Notes: generated by a model from the letters alone, not told the origin. A stretch of DNA of 64,000 nucleotides from Palaemon carinicauda (GCF_036898095.1 NC_090766.1:39623493-39687492), one strand, 5' to 3'; counted from the first letter of the stretch, positions 12,167 through 24,929 are shown. Numbers and translations: made by a program.

Positions 12167-14534
12167 TTGGAGCAGCCAATTCTTCAGACGGCACCATTTA
12201 GAGCAGCGACTTTTTCAGACGGCACCAGTTTGTGCACCCAATTCTTAGACGGCACCGTTTTGTGCACCCAATTCTTCAGACGGCACCGTTTTGTGCACTC
12301 AATTCTTCAGACGGCACCATTTTGCGCAGTCACTTCTTCAGACGACATTATTTAGAGCAGCCACTTCTTCAGACGGCACCAGTTGGAGCAGCCACTTCTT
12401 CAGACGGCACCAGTTTGAGCAGCCACGTCTTCAGACGGCACCAGTTGGAGCAGCCACTTCTTCAGACGGGACCAGTTGGAGCAGCCACTTCTTCAGACGG
12501 GACCAGTTGGAGCAGCCACTTATTCAGACGGGACCAGTTGGAGCAGCCAATTCTTTAGACGGCACCATTTTGAGCAGCCAATTCTTCAGACGGCACCATT
12601 TTGAGCAGCCAATTCTTCAGACGGCAGCAGTTGGAGCAGCCAATTCTTCAGACGGCAGCAGTTGCAGCAGCCACTTCTTCAGACGGCACTAGTTGGAGTA
12701 GCCACTTCTTCAGACGGCACCAGTTGGAGCAGCCACTTCTTCAGACAGCACTAGTTGGAGCAGCCACTACTTCAGACGGCACCATTTTGAGCAGCCACTT
12801 CCTCAGACGGCACGAGCACCTAATTCTTCAGACGGCATCAGTTTGAGCAGCCAATTCTTCAGACGGCATCAGTTTGAGCAGCCAATTCTTCAGACGGCAC
12901 CAGTTTGAGCAGCCAATTCTTCAGACGGCACCAGTTTGAGCAGCCAATTCTTCAGACAGCACCAGTTTGAGCAGCCAATTCTTCAGACGGCACCAGTTAG
13001 AGCAGCCAGTTTTTCAGAAGGCACCAGTTTGAGCACCAAATTCTTCAGATGGCACCATTTTGAGCAGCCAATTATTCAGAGGGTGCAAATTTTTCAGACG
13101 ACACCATTTTGAGCACCCAATTCTTCAGACAGTACCAGTTTGTGCACCCAATTCTTCAGACAGGACCATTTTGGGCAGCCACTTCTTCAGACGGCACCAT
13201 TTATAGAAGCCATTTCTTAAGATGGCACCAGTTGGAGCAGCCAATTCTTCAGACGGCACTAATTTAGAGCAGCCACTTCTTCAGACGGCATCATTTAGAG
13301 TAGTCACTTCTTCAGACAGCACCATTTAGAGCAGCGACTTTTTCAGACGGCACCAGTTTGTGCACCCAATTCTTAGACGGCACTGTTTTGTGCACCCAAT
13401 TCTTCAGACGGCACCGTTTTGTGCACCCAATTCTTCAGACGGCACCGTTTTGTGCACCCAATTCTTCAGACGGCACCGTTTTGTGCACTCAATTCTTCAG
13501 ACGGCACCATTTTGCGCAGTCACTTTTTCAGATGACATTTAGAGTAGCCTCTTCTTCAGACGGCACCAGTTGGAGCAGCCACTTCTTCAGACGGCACCAG
13601 TTGGAGCTGCCACTTCTTCAGACGGCACCAGTTTGTGCACCCAATTCTTTAGACGGCACCATTTTGAGCAGCCAATTCTTCAGAGGGCGCCAATTTTTCA
13701 GATGGTACCATTTTGAACACCTATTTCTTCAGACGGCACCAGTTAGAGCAGCCAGTTCTTCAGAAGGCACCAGTTTGAGCACCAAATTCTTCAGATGGCA
13801 CCATTTTGAGCAGCCAATTCTTCAGAGGGCGCAAATTTTTCAGACGACACCATTTTGAGCCCCCAATTTTTCAAACAGCACCAGTTTGTGCACCCAATTC
13901 TTCAGACGGCACCATTTATAGAAGCCACTTCTTCAGACGGCACCAGTTGGAGCAGCCAATTCTTCAGATGGCACTAATTTGAGCAGCCACTTCTTCAGAC
14001 GGCACCATTTGAGCAGCCACTTTTTCAGACGCACCAGTTTGTGCAGCCAATTTTTCAGAAGGCACCAGTTTGTGCACCTAATTCTTCAGACAGCATCCAT
14101 TTTGACCATCCAATTCTTCAGACGGCACCAGTTGGAGCAGCCACTTCTTCAGACGGCACCAGTTGGAGCAGCCACTTCTTCAGACGGCACCAGTTGGAGC
14201 AGCCACTTCTTCAGACGGCACCAGTTGGAGCAGCCACTTCTTCAGACGGCACCAGTTGGAGCAGCCACTTCTTCAGACGGCACCAGTTGGAGCAGCCACT
14301 TCTTCAGACGGCACCAGTTGGAGCAGCCACTTCTTCAGACGGGACCAGTTGGAGCAGCCACTTCTTCAGACGGGACCAGTTGGAGCAGCCACTTCTTCAG
14401 ACGGGACCAGTTGGAGCAACCAATTCTTCAGACGGCACCATTTTGAGCAGCCAATTCTTTAGACGGCACCATTTTGAGCAGCCAATTCTTCAGACGGCAG
14501 CAGTTGGAGCAGCCAATTCTTCAGACGGCAGCAG
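12167..14534. repeat. HOR unit 4
   Basis: 2,368 bp. The variable run has about 10 monomers. A local cluster of small changes at 13,979-14,125 (loss of single bases in CATTTGAGC and CAGACGCACC, and CAGCATCC for CAGATCC) distinguishes this unit from all others. Confidence 0.92.
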
Positions 14535-16965
14535 TTGGAGCAGCCAATTCTTCAGACGGCACCATTTAGAGCAGCGACTTTTTCAGACGGCACCAGTTTG
14601 TGCACCCAATTCTTAGACGGCACCGTTTTGTGCACCCAATTCTTCAGACGGCACCGTTTTGTGCACTCAATTCTTCAGACGGCACCATTTTGCGCAGTCA
14701 CTTCTTCAGACGACATTATTTAGAGCAGCCACTTCTTCAGACGGCACCAGTTGGAGCAGCCACTTCTTCAGACGGCACCAGTTTGAGCAGCCACGTCTTC
14801 AGACGGCACCAGTTGGAGCAGCCACTTCTTCAGACGGGACCAGTTGGAGCAGCCACTTCTTCAGACGGGACCAGTTGGAGCAGCCACTTATTCAGACGGG
14901 ACCAGTTGGAGCAGCCAATTCTTTAGACGGCACCATTTTGAGCAGCCAATTCTTCAGACGGCACCATTTTGAGCAGCCAATTCTTCAGACGGCAGCAGTT
15001 GGAGCAGCCAATTCTTCAGACGGCAGCAGTTGCAGCAGCCACTTCTTCAGACGGCACTAGTTGGAGTAGCCACTTCTTCAGACGGCACCAGTTGGAGCAG
15101 CCACTTCTTCAGACAGCACTAGTTGGAGCAGCCACTACTTCAGACGGCACCATTTTGAGCAGCCACTTCCTCAGACGGCACGAGCACCTAATTCTTCAGA
15201 CGGCATCAGTTTGAGCAGCCAATTCTTCAGACGGCATCAGTTTGAGCAGCCAATTCTTCAGACGGCACCAGTTTGAGCAGCCAATTCTTCAGACGGCACC
15301 AGTTTGAGCAGCCAATTCTTCAGACAGCACCAGTTTGAGCAGCCAATTCTTCAGACGGCACCAGTTAGAGCAGCCAGTTTTTCAGAAGGCACCAGTTTGA
15401 GCACCAAATTCTTCAGATGGCACCATTTTGAGCAGCCAATTATTCAGAGGGTGCAAATTTTTCAGACGACACCATTTTGAGCACCCAATTCTTCAGACAG
15501 TACCAGTTTGTGCACCCAATTCTTCAGACAGGACCATTTTGGGCAGCCACTTCTTCAGACGGCACCATTTATAGAAGCCATTTCTTAAGATGGCACCAGT
15601 TGGAGCAGCCAATTCTTCAGACGGCACTAATTTAGAGCAGCCACTTCTTCAGACGGCATCATTTAGAGTAGTCACTTCTTCAGACAGCACCATTTAGAGC
15701 AGCGACTTTTTCAGACGGCACCAGTTTGTGCACCCAATTCTTAGACGGCACTGTTTTGTGCACCCAATTCTTCAGACGGCACCGTTTTGTGCACCCAATT
15801 CTTCAGACGGCACCGTTTTGTGCACCCAATTCTTCAGACGGCACCGTTTTGTGCACTCAATTCTTCAGACGGCACCATTTTGCGCAGTCACTTTTTCAGA
15901 TGACATTTAGAGTAGCCTCTTCTTCAGACGGCACCAGTTGGAGCAGCCACTTCTTCAGACGGCACCAGTTGGAGCTGCCACTTCTTCAGACGGCACCAGT
16001 TTGTGCACCCAATTCTTTAGACGGCACCATTTTGAGCAGCCAATTCTTCAGAGGGCGCCAATTTTTCAGATGGTACCATTTTGAACACCTATTTCTTCAG
16101 ACGGCACCAGTTAGAGCAGCCAGTTCTTCAGAAGGCACCAGTTTGAGCACCAAATTCTTCAGATGGCACCATTTTGAGCAGCCAATTCTTCAGAGGGCGC
16201 AAATTTTTCAGACGACACCATTTTGAGCCCCCAATTTTTCAAACAGCACCAGTTTGTGCACCCAATTCTTCAGACGGCACCATTTATAGAAGCCACTTCT
16301 TCAGACGGCACCAGTTGGAGCAGCCAATTCTTCAGATGGCACTAATTTGAGCAGCCACTTCTTCAGACGGCACCATTTAGAGCAGCCACTTTTTCAGACG
16401 CCACCAGTTTGTGCAGCCAATTTTTCAGAAGGCACCAGTTTGTGCACCTAATTCTTCAGACAGATCCATTTTGACCATCCAATTCTAAAGACGGCACCAG
16501 TTGGAGCAGCCACTTCTTCAGACGGCACCAGTTGGAGCAGCCACTTCTTCAGATGGCACCAGTTGGAGCAGCCACTTCTTCAGACGGCACCAGTTGGAGC
16601 AGCCACTTCTTCAGACGGCACCAGTTGGAGCAGCCACTTCTTCAGACGGCACCAGTTGGAGCAGCCACTTCTTCAGACGGCACCAGTTGGAGCAGCCACT
16701 TCTTCAGACGGCACCAGTTGGAGCAGCCACTTCTTCAGACGGGACCAGTTGGAGCAGCCACTTCTTCAGACGGGACCAGTTGGAGCAGCCACTTCTTCAG
16801 ACGGGACCAGTTGGAGCAGCCACTTCTTCAGACGGGACCAGTTGGAGCAACCAATTCTTCAGACGGCACCATTTTGAGCAGCCAATTCTTTAGACGGCAC
16901 CATTTTGAGCAGCCAATTCTTCAGACGGCAGCAGTTGGAGCAGCCAATTCTTCAGACGGCAGCAG
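14535..16965. repeat. HOR unit 5
   Basis: 2,431 bp, with four GGGACCAG monomers at the end of the variable run instead of three. Otherwise it matches units 2 and 3 by eye. Confidence 0.92.
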
Positions 16966-19899
16966 TTGGAGCAGCCAATTCTTCAGACGGCACCATTTAG
17001 AGCAGCGACTTTTTCAGACGGCACCAGTTTGTGCACCCAATTCTTAGACGGCACCGTTTTGTGCACCCAATTCTTCAGACGGCACCGTTTTGTGCACTCA
17101 ATTCTTCAGACGGCACCATTTTGCGCAGTCACTTCTTCAGACGACATTATTTAGAGCAGCCACTTCTTCAGACGGCACCAGTTGGAGCAGCCACTTCTTC
17201 AGACGGACCAGTTGGAGCAGCCACTTCTTCAGACGGGACCAGTTGGAGCAGCCACTTCTTCAGACGGGACCAGTTGGAGCAGCCACTTCTTCAGACGGGA
17301 CCAGTTGGAGCAGCCACTTCTTCAGACGGGACCAGTTGGAGCAGCCAATTCTTCAGACGGCACCATTTTGAGCAGCCAATTCTTCAGACGGCACCATTTT
17401 GAGCAGCCAATTCTTCAGACGGCAGCAGTTGGAGCAGCCAATTCTTCAGACGGCAGCAGTTGGAGCAGCCATTCTTCAGACGGCACCATTTGAGCAGCCA
17501 CTTTTCAGACGGCACCAGTTTGAGCAGCCAATTCTTCAGACGGCACCGTTTTGAGCAGCCAATTCTTCAGACGGCACCGTTTTGAGCAGCCAATTCTTCA
17601 GACGGCACCATTTTGCGCAGCACTTCTTCAGACGGCATAGTTTGAGCAGCCAATTCTTCAGACGGCACCAGTTTGAGCAGCCATTCTTCAGACGGCACCA
17701 GTTTGAGCAGCCATTCTTCAGACGGCACCAGTTTGAGCAGCCATTCTTCAGACGGCACCAGTTGAGCAGCCACTTCTTCAGACGGACCAGTTGGAGCAGC
17801 CATTCTTCAGACGGGACCAGTTTGAGCAGCCAATTCTTCAGACGGCACCATTTTGAGCAGCCAATTCTTCAGACGGCACCATTTTGAGCAGCCAATTCTT
17901 CAGACGGCAGCAGTTGGAGCAGCCAATTCTTCAGACGGCACCAGTTGAGCAGCCACTTCTTCAGACGGCACAGTTGGAGTAGCCACTTCTTCAGACGGCA
18001 CCAGTTGGAGCAGCCACTTCTTCAGACGGCACTAGTTGGAGCAGCCACTTCTTCAGACGGCACCATTTTGAGCAGCCACTTCTTCAGACGGCACCGAGCA
18101 CCTAATTCTTCAGACGGCACCAGTTTGAGCAGCCAATTCTTCAGACGGCACCAGTTTTGAGCAGCCAATTCTTCAGACGGCACCAGTTTGAGCAGCCAAT
18201 TCTTCAGACGGCACCAGTTTGAGCAGCCAATTCTTCAGACGGCACCAGTTTGAGCAGCCAATTCTTCAGACGGCACCAGTTGAGCAGCCAGTTTTTCAGA
18301 GGCACCAGTTTGAGCACCAATTCTTCAGACGGCACCATTTTGAGCAGCCAATTATTCAGAGGGTGCAAATTTTTCAGACGGCACCATTTTGAGCACCCAA
18401 TTCTTCAGACGGCACCAGTTTGTGCACCCAATTCTTCAGACAGGCACCATTTTGAGCAGCCATTCTTCAGACGGCACCATTTTAGAAGCCAATTTCTTCA
18501 GATGGCACCAGTTGGAGCAGCCAATTCTTCAGACGGCACATTTAGAGCAGCCACTTCTTCAGACGGCACCAGTTTGTAGCACTTCTTCAGACGGCACCAT
18601 TTTAGAGCAGCACTTTCTTCAGACGGCACCAGTTTGTGCACCCAATTCTTCAGACGGCACTTTTGAGCACCCAATTCTTCAGACGGCACCGTTTGTGCAC
18701 CCAATTCTTCAGACGGCACCGTTTTGTGCAGCCAATTCTTCAGACGGCACCAGTTTTGTGCACCAATTCTTCAGACGGCACCATTTTGCGCAGCCACTTT
18801 TTCAGACGGCACCATTTAGAGCAGCCTCTTCTTCAGACGGCACCAGTTGGAGCAGCCACTTCTTCAGACGGCACCAGTTGGAGCTGCCACTTCTTCAGAC
18901 GGCACCAGTTTGTGCACCCAATTCTTCAGACGGCACCAGTTGAGCAGCCACTTCTTCAGAGGGCGCCATTTTTCAGATGGACCAGTTGACAGCCACTTCT
19001 TCAGACGGCACCAGTTGGAGCAGCCACTTCTTCAGAGGCACCAGTTTGAGCACCAAATTCTTCAGATGGCACCATTTTGAGCAGCCAATTCTTCAGAGGG
19101 CGCAAATTTTTCAGACGACACCATTTTGAGCCCCCAATTTTTCAAACAGCACCAGTTTGTGCACCCAATTCTTCAGACAGCACCATTTATAGAAGCCACT
19201 TCTTCAGACGGCACCAGTTGGAGCAGCCAATTCTTCAGATGGCACTAATTTGAGCAGCCACTTCTTCAGACGGCACCATTTAGAGCAGCCACTTTTTCAG
19301 ACGCCACCAGTTTGTGCAGCCAATTTTTCAGAAGGCACCAGTTTGTGCACCTAATTCTTCAGACAGATCCATTTTGACCATCCAATTCTAAAGACGGCAC
19401 CAGTTGGAGCAGCCACTTCTTCAGACGGCACCAGTTGGAGCAGCCACTTCTTCAGATGGCACCAGTTGGAGCAGCCACTTCTTCAGACGGCACCAGTTGG
19501 AGCAGCCACTTCTTCAGACGGCACCAGTTGGAGCAGCCACTTCTTCAGACGGCACCAGTTGGAGCAGCCACTTCTTCAGACGGCACCAGTTGGAGCAGCC
19601 ACTTCTTCAGACGGCACCAGTTGGAGCAGCCACTTCTTCAGACGGCACCAGTTGGAGCAGCCACTTCTTCAGACGGGACCAGTTGGAGCAGCCACTTCTT
19701 CAGACGGGACCAGTTGGAGCAGCCACTTCTTCAGACGGGACCAGTTGGAGCAGCCACTTCTTCAGACGGGACCAGTTGGAGCAACCAATTCTTCAGACGG
19801 CACCATTTTGAGCAGCCAATTCTTTAGACGGCACCATTTTGAGCAGCCAATTCTTCAGACGGCAGCAGTTGGAGCAGCCAATTCTTCAGACGGCAGCAG
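16966..19899. repeat. HOR unit 6, aberrant and extended
   Basis: 2,934 bp between landmarks. It matches the unit for about the first 215 bp and from about 19,040 onward. The middle (17,190-19,040) is about 1,850 bp where about 1,390 bp is expected. It is rich in monomers lacking one base, such as GCCATTCTTC for GCCAATTCTTC and CAGTTGAGC for CAGTTGGAGC. Confidence 0.85.
17190..19040. repeat. Indel-rich block inside HOR unit 6
   Basis: The monomer order only loosely follows the HOR. Single-base deletions recur in two-base runs (AA to A, GG to G), while substitutions relative to the consensus are few. Characteristic HOR mutations present in every other unit, such as CACGTCTTC and TGGTACCATT, are absent or replaced by consensus bases. 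Either a less homogenised allele or poorly polished assembly could produce this. Confidence 0.7.
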
Positions 19900-22110
19900 T
19901 TGGAGCAGCCAATTCTTCAGACGGCACCATTTAGAGCAGCGACTTTTTCAGACGGCACCAGTTTGTGCACCCAATTCTTAGACGGCACCGTTTTGTGCAC
20001 CCAATTCTTCAGACGGCACCGTTTTGTGCACTCAATTCTTCAGACGGCACCATTTTGCGCAGTCACTTCTTCAGACGACATTATTTAGAGCAGCCACTTC
20101 TTCAGACGGCACCAGTTGGAGCAGCCACTTCTTCAGACGGCACCAGTTTGAGCAGCCACGTCTTCAGACGGCACCAGTTGGGGCAGCCACTTCTTCAGAC
20201 GGGACCAGTTGGAGCAGCCACTTCTTCAGACGGGACCAGTTGGAGCAGCCACTTATTCAGACGGGACCAGTTGGAGCAGCCAATTCTTTAGACGGCACCA
20301 TTTTGAGCAGCCAATTCTTCAGACGGCACCATTTTGAGCAGCCAATTCTTCAGACGGCAGCAGTTGGAGCAGCCAATTCTTCAGACGGCAGCAGTTGGAG
20401 CAGCCAATTCTTCAGACGGCAGCAGTTGCAGCAGCCACTTCTTCAGACGGCACTAGTTGGAGTAGCCACTTCTTCAGACGGCACCAGTTGGAGCAGCCAC
20501 TTCTTCAGACAGCACTAGTTGGAGCAGCCACTACTTCAGACGGCACCATTTTGAGCAGCCACTTCCTCAGACGGCACGAGCACCTAATTCTTCAGACGGC
20601 ATCAGTTTGAGCAGCCAATTCTTCAGACGGCATCAGTTTGAGCAGCCAATTCTTCAGACGGCACCAGTTTGAGCAGCCAATTCTTCAGACGGCACCAGTT
20701 TGAGCAGCCAATTCTTCAGACAGCACCAGTTTGAGCAGCCAATTCTTCAGACGGCACCAGTTAGAGCAGCCAGTTTTTCAGAAGGCACCAGTTTGAGCAC
20801 CAAATTCTTCAGATGGCACCATTTTGAGCAGCCAATTATTCAGAGGGTGCAAATTTTTCAGACGACACCATTTTGAGCACCCAATTCTTCAGACAGTACC
20901 AGTTTGTGCACCCAATTCTTCAGACAGGACCATTTTGGGCAGCCACTTCTTCAGACGGCACCATTTATAGAAGCCATTTCTTAAGATGGCACCAGTTGGA
21001 GCAGCCAATTCTTCAGACGGCACTAATTTAGAGCAGCCACTTCTTCAGACGGCATCATTTAGAGTAGTCACTTCTTCAGACAGCACCATTTAGAGCAGCG
21101 ACTTTTTCAGACGGCACCAGTTTGTGCACCCAATTCTTAGACGGCACTGTTTTGTGCACCCAATTCTTCAGACGGCACCGTTTTGTGCACCCAATTCTTC
21201 AGACGGCACCGTTTTGTGCACCCAATTCTTCAGACGGCACCGTTTTGTGCACTCAATTCTTCAGACGGCACCGTTTTGTGCACTCAATTCTTCAGACGGC
21301 ACCATTTTGCGCAGTCACTTTTTCAGATGACATTTAGAGTAGCCTCTTCTTCAGACGGCACCAGTTGGAGCAGCCACTTCTTCAGACGGCACCAGTTGGA
21401 GCTGCCACTTCTTCAGACGGCACCAGTTTGTGCACCCAATTCTTTAGACGGCACCATTTTGAGCAGCCAATTCTTCAGAGGGCGCCAATTTTTCAGATGG
21501 TACCATTTTGAACACCTATTTCTTCAGACGGCACCAGTTAGAGCAGCCAGTTCTTCAGAAGGCACCAGTTTGAGCACCAAATTCTTCAGATGGCACCATT
21601 TTGAGCAGCCAATTCTTCAGAGGGCGCAAATTTTTCAGACGACACCATTTTGAGCCCCCAATTTTTCAAACAGCACCAGTTTGTGCACCCAATTCTTCAG
21701 ACGGCACCAGTTGGAGCAGCCAATTCTTCAGATGGCACTAATTTGAGCAGCCACTTCTTCAGACGGCACCATTTAGAGCAGCCACTTTTTCAGACGCCAC
21801 CAGTTTGTGCAGCCAATTTTTCAGAAGGCACCAGTTTGTGCACCTAATTCTTCAGACAGATCCATTTTGACCATCCAATTCTAAAGACGGCACCAGTTGG
21901 AGCAGCCACTTCTTCAGACGGCACCAGTTGGAGCAGCCACTTCTTCAGATGGCACCAGTTGGAGCAGCCACTTCTTCAGACGGCACCAGTTGGAGCTGCC
22001 ACTTCTTCAGACGGCACCAGTTGGAGCAGCCACTTCTTCAGACGGCACCAGTTGGAGCAGCCACTTCTTCAGACGGCACCAGTTGGAGCAGCCACTTCTT
22101 CAGACGGCAC
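19900..22110. repeat. HOR unit 7 (right-end partial)
   Basis: This follows the unit through the second landmark at 21,122. It gains one GTTTTGTGCACTC monomer near 21,240-21,300 and lacks one monomer near 21,700 (the ATTTATAGAAGCC monomer). It enters the AGTTGG run at 21,890 but never reaches the first landmark, changing to unrelated monomer order at about 22,110. Confidence 0.85.
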
Positions 22111-22640
22111 CAGTTTGTGCACCCAATTCTTCAGACGGCACCATTTTGAGCAGCCAATTCTTCAGAGGGCGCCAATTTTTCAGATGGCACTATTTTGAGC
22201 AGCTAATTCTTCAGACGGCACCAGTTTGTGCACCAAATTCTCCAGATGGGACCATTTTGCCCAGCCACTTCTTCAGACGGCACCAGTTGGAGCAGCCAAT
22301 TCTAAAGACGGCACCATTTTAAGCAGCCATTTATTCAGACGGCACCATTTTGAGCAGCCAATTTTTCAGACGGCACCCGTTGGAGCAGCCAATTCTTCAG
22401 ACGGCACCCGTTGGAGCAAGCACTTCTTCAGACGGCACCCGTTGAGGCAGCCACTTCTTCAGACGGCACCCGTTGAGTCAGCCACTTCTTCAGACGGCAC
22501 CAGTTGGAGCAGCCAATTTTTCAGACGGCAGGAGTACCCAATTCTTCAGACGCCACCAGTTGGAGCGCCCAATTCTTCAAACGGCACCAGTTGGTGCAGC
22601 CAATTTTCCAGACGGCAGCAGTTTGAGTGGCCAATTCTTC
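22111..22640. repeat. Diverged monomers right of the HOR
   Basis: Non-periodic mixture of 27-34-bp monomers, including a private GGCACCCGTTGGAGC class at 22,370-22,495. It mirrors the degenerate junction at 1,151-1,560. Confidence 0.85.
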
Positions 22641-23270
22641 AGACGGCACCAGTTAAGGAGCGGCCAATTCTTCAGACGGCACCAGTTAAGGAGCGGCCAA
22701 TTCTTCAGACGGCACCAGTTAAGGAGCGGCCATTTCTTCAGACGGCACCAGGTAAGGAGCGGCCATTTCTTCAGACGGCACCAGGTAAGCCGCCATTTCT
22801 TCAGACGGCATCAGTTAAGGAGCAACCATTTCTTCAGACGGCACCAGTTCAGGACATTTCTTCAGACGGCACCAGTTCAGGAGCGGCCATTTCTTCAGAC
22901 TGCACCAGTTCATGAGCGACCATTTCTTCAGACTGCACCAGTTCAGGAGCGGCCATTTCTTCAGACGGCACCAGTTCAGGAGCGGCCATTTCTTCAGACG
23001 GCACCAGTTCAGGAGCGGCCATTTCTTCAGACGGCACCAGTTCAGGAGCGGACATTTCTTCAGACGGCACCAGTTCAGGAGCGGACATTTCTTCAGACGG
23101 CACCAGTTCAGGAGCGGACATTTCTTCAGACGGCACCAGTTCAGGAGCGGCGATTTCTTCAGACGGCACCAGTTCAGGAGCGGTCACTTCTTCAGACGGC
23201 ACCAGTTCAGGAGCGGCCACTTCTTCAGACGGCACCAGTTCAGGAGCGGCCACTTCTTCAGACGGCACCA
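22641..23270. repeat. 33-bp satellite sub-array
   Basis: About 19 copies of a 33-bp unit of the form CAGTTCAGGAGCGGCCATTT plus the shared TTCTTCAGACGGCAC core. The first copies read AGTTAAGGAGC or AGGTAAGGAGC. Since 33 is a multiple of 3, the open frames here encode a simple 11-residue repeat (QERPFLQTAPV-like on the plus strand, SEEMAAPELVP-like on the minus strand). Both strands stay open, which argues for a repeat artefact rather than coding constraint. Confidence 0.92.
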
Positions 23271-23705
23271 GCTGGAGCAGCCACTTCTTCAGACGGCACC
23301 AGCTGGAGCAGCCACTTCTTCAGATGGCACCAGCTGGAGCAGCCACTTCTTCAGACGGCACCAGCTGGAGCAGCCACTTCTTCAGACGGCACCAGCTGGA
23401 GCAGCCACTTCTTCAGACGGCACCAGTTGGAGCAGCCACTTCTTCAGACGGCACCAGTTGGAGCAGCCACTTCTTCAGACGGCACCAGTTGGAGCAGCCA
23501 CTTCTTCAGACGGCACCAGTTGGAGCAGCCACTTCTTCAGACAGCACCAGTTGGAGCAGCCACTTCTTCAGACAGCACCAGTTGGAGCAGCCACTTCTTC
23601 AGACAGCACCAGTTGGAGCACCTTATTCTTCAGATGGTATAGTTGAAGCCTCCAACTCTTCAGATGGTTTAAGTTGCAGTAGCCAATCTTCAAAATGTGC
23701 TACAT
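23271..23705. repeat. Right edge of the 31-bp array
   Basis: Twelve 31-bp monomers, first AGCTGGAGC then AGTTGGAGC types, ending in monomers with CAGACAGCACC. From 23,630 the repeat decays (CTTCAGATGG, then CTTCAAAATG) and is unrecognisable after about 23,705. Confidence 0.9.
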
Positions 23706-23733
23706 TTCTACAGATGTTGCAACAATGTTTAGG

Positions 23734-23767
23734 GGCTAAGTTGCAGCTGGTAAGCTGCAACTTAGCC
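23734..23767. other. Perfect 15-bp hairpin at array edge
   Basis: GGCTAAGTTGCAGCT is followed by the loop GGTA and then its exact complement. It lies about 30 bp past the last recognisable satellite monomer. It is not followed by a T-run of terminator type, and no gene flanks it. Role unknown. Confidence 0.85.
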
Positions 23768-24929
23768 GCTGCAATAAAACTACTATTGAAAACTCTGATC
23801 AATCCAGCTGTCCATCATTTACATTTCTGCTTCAAGTATCCCCCTTCTGTATTTAGCTGCCAAAACCAGCGTTTAGATATCATTCCAATGCTAAGAATTT
23901 GTCAAGATTTATGGCTTTCAAATTTCTGATATCAAGGAATCCATTTTCCAGATGTAGGCTATTTATGTAACCTTGCCGAGAAATTTTAACCTCTATTTAG
24001 ATGGACATCGGTAGTGATGAATCCTAATGTTGTATCCAGCCAAGAATTTCATGATCGTTGCTAAGATTTCTTTTTTAGTTACCTGCCATTGAGTTTTTCT
24101 TCTAGTTTTACAACATACACAGATTTTTCTACTATTCGTCGCAAGAGCTGAAAGCAGTTGGAAATGTCACTTACATGCTGTATATATGCCAATTGTAATA
24201 TATAATTTTTTTTTTGACAAGCCTTTCATCTTCCAGTGGTAAATTTTTCTGTCAAACTCTTCTATATGTACGGATGCTAAAGATTCCATCTTATGTTTGA
24301 TTGAAGAACTGAATTTTTCAATCTGGAAATAATTTACATATTAAAACCTGCTTATTCAAACTGTTTCAGAAATCCTACTTTTGGTAAATTAACAGGGAAT
24401 TTTTATATAAATATTTATTTTGTATATCTACATAAAATGTACAAGAATGTAGTATGCATCATTCCTTCCTTATACATTGTTATAATGGTGATATAAATAA
24501 AAATAGTATTTCAAATTTAAGCAATCCTGATTTTTTTAAAATTATGGAGGTGGTTTTTACCAATTAAATTATGCATTATTTAATAAAGGTTAAAAAATAT
24601 GTAACGTCCTACATTTTCCTATATAATTAGAGATGCATAGCACACATTTTCACCAGGGTTATTACTAGAAAAAGTAGTTTGATAGACAATTTTGAGATAA
24701 CTACCCAAAAAATTACCAGAGAAAATATAATGAAAAGAATTAAACTATTTTTCATCTCATTCATTTGCATTAGTGATGTTAAAAGTTACTTCCTGGTGAA
24801 GCTTTTGAGTTCTTACTGTGGACAAAATATTATAATTGCAGAAGACAGTTTTCAATCTCTGAAATATTTTGCTATAAAATGGTTCTAATGTTAAAAATAA
24901 AGTCTGAAACAGTAAATTGTTAATTCATA
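23768..24929. other. AT-rich non-coding stretch
   Basis: No gene, RNA or known repeat recognised. The longest open frame (24,679-24,888) has no recognisable motif and is compatible with chance. Confidence 0.6.

Larger units (their letters stand above)
4490..22110. repeat. 2.4-kb higher-order repeat (HOR) built from 31-bp monomers
   Basis: A fixed order of monomer variants recurs about every 2.4 kb. The landmark segment starting at 4,937 recurs at 7,336, 9,736, 12,167, 14,535, 16,966 and 19,900. A second landmark recurs at 6,128, 8,527, 10,927, 13,358, 15,726 and 21,122. Spacings of the first are 2,399, 2,400, 2,431, 2,368, 2,431 and 2,934 bp. Most size differences are one 31-bp monomer gained or lost in a run of AGTTGGAGC monomers just upstream of the first landmark. 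By eye the copies are nearly identical except for the 17.19-19.04 kb block. Confidence 0.93.

Noticed and set aside
22849..23268. 139-codon minus-strand frame with a regular 11-residue repeat
   Set aside because: The 33-bp period keeps every stop-free frame open on both strands; composition simply follows the DNA repeat.
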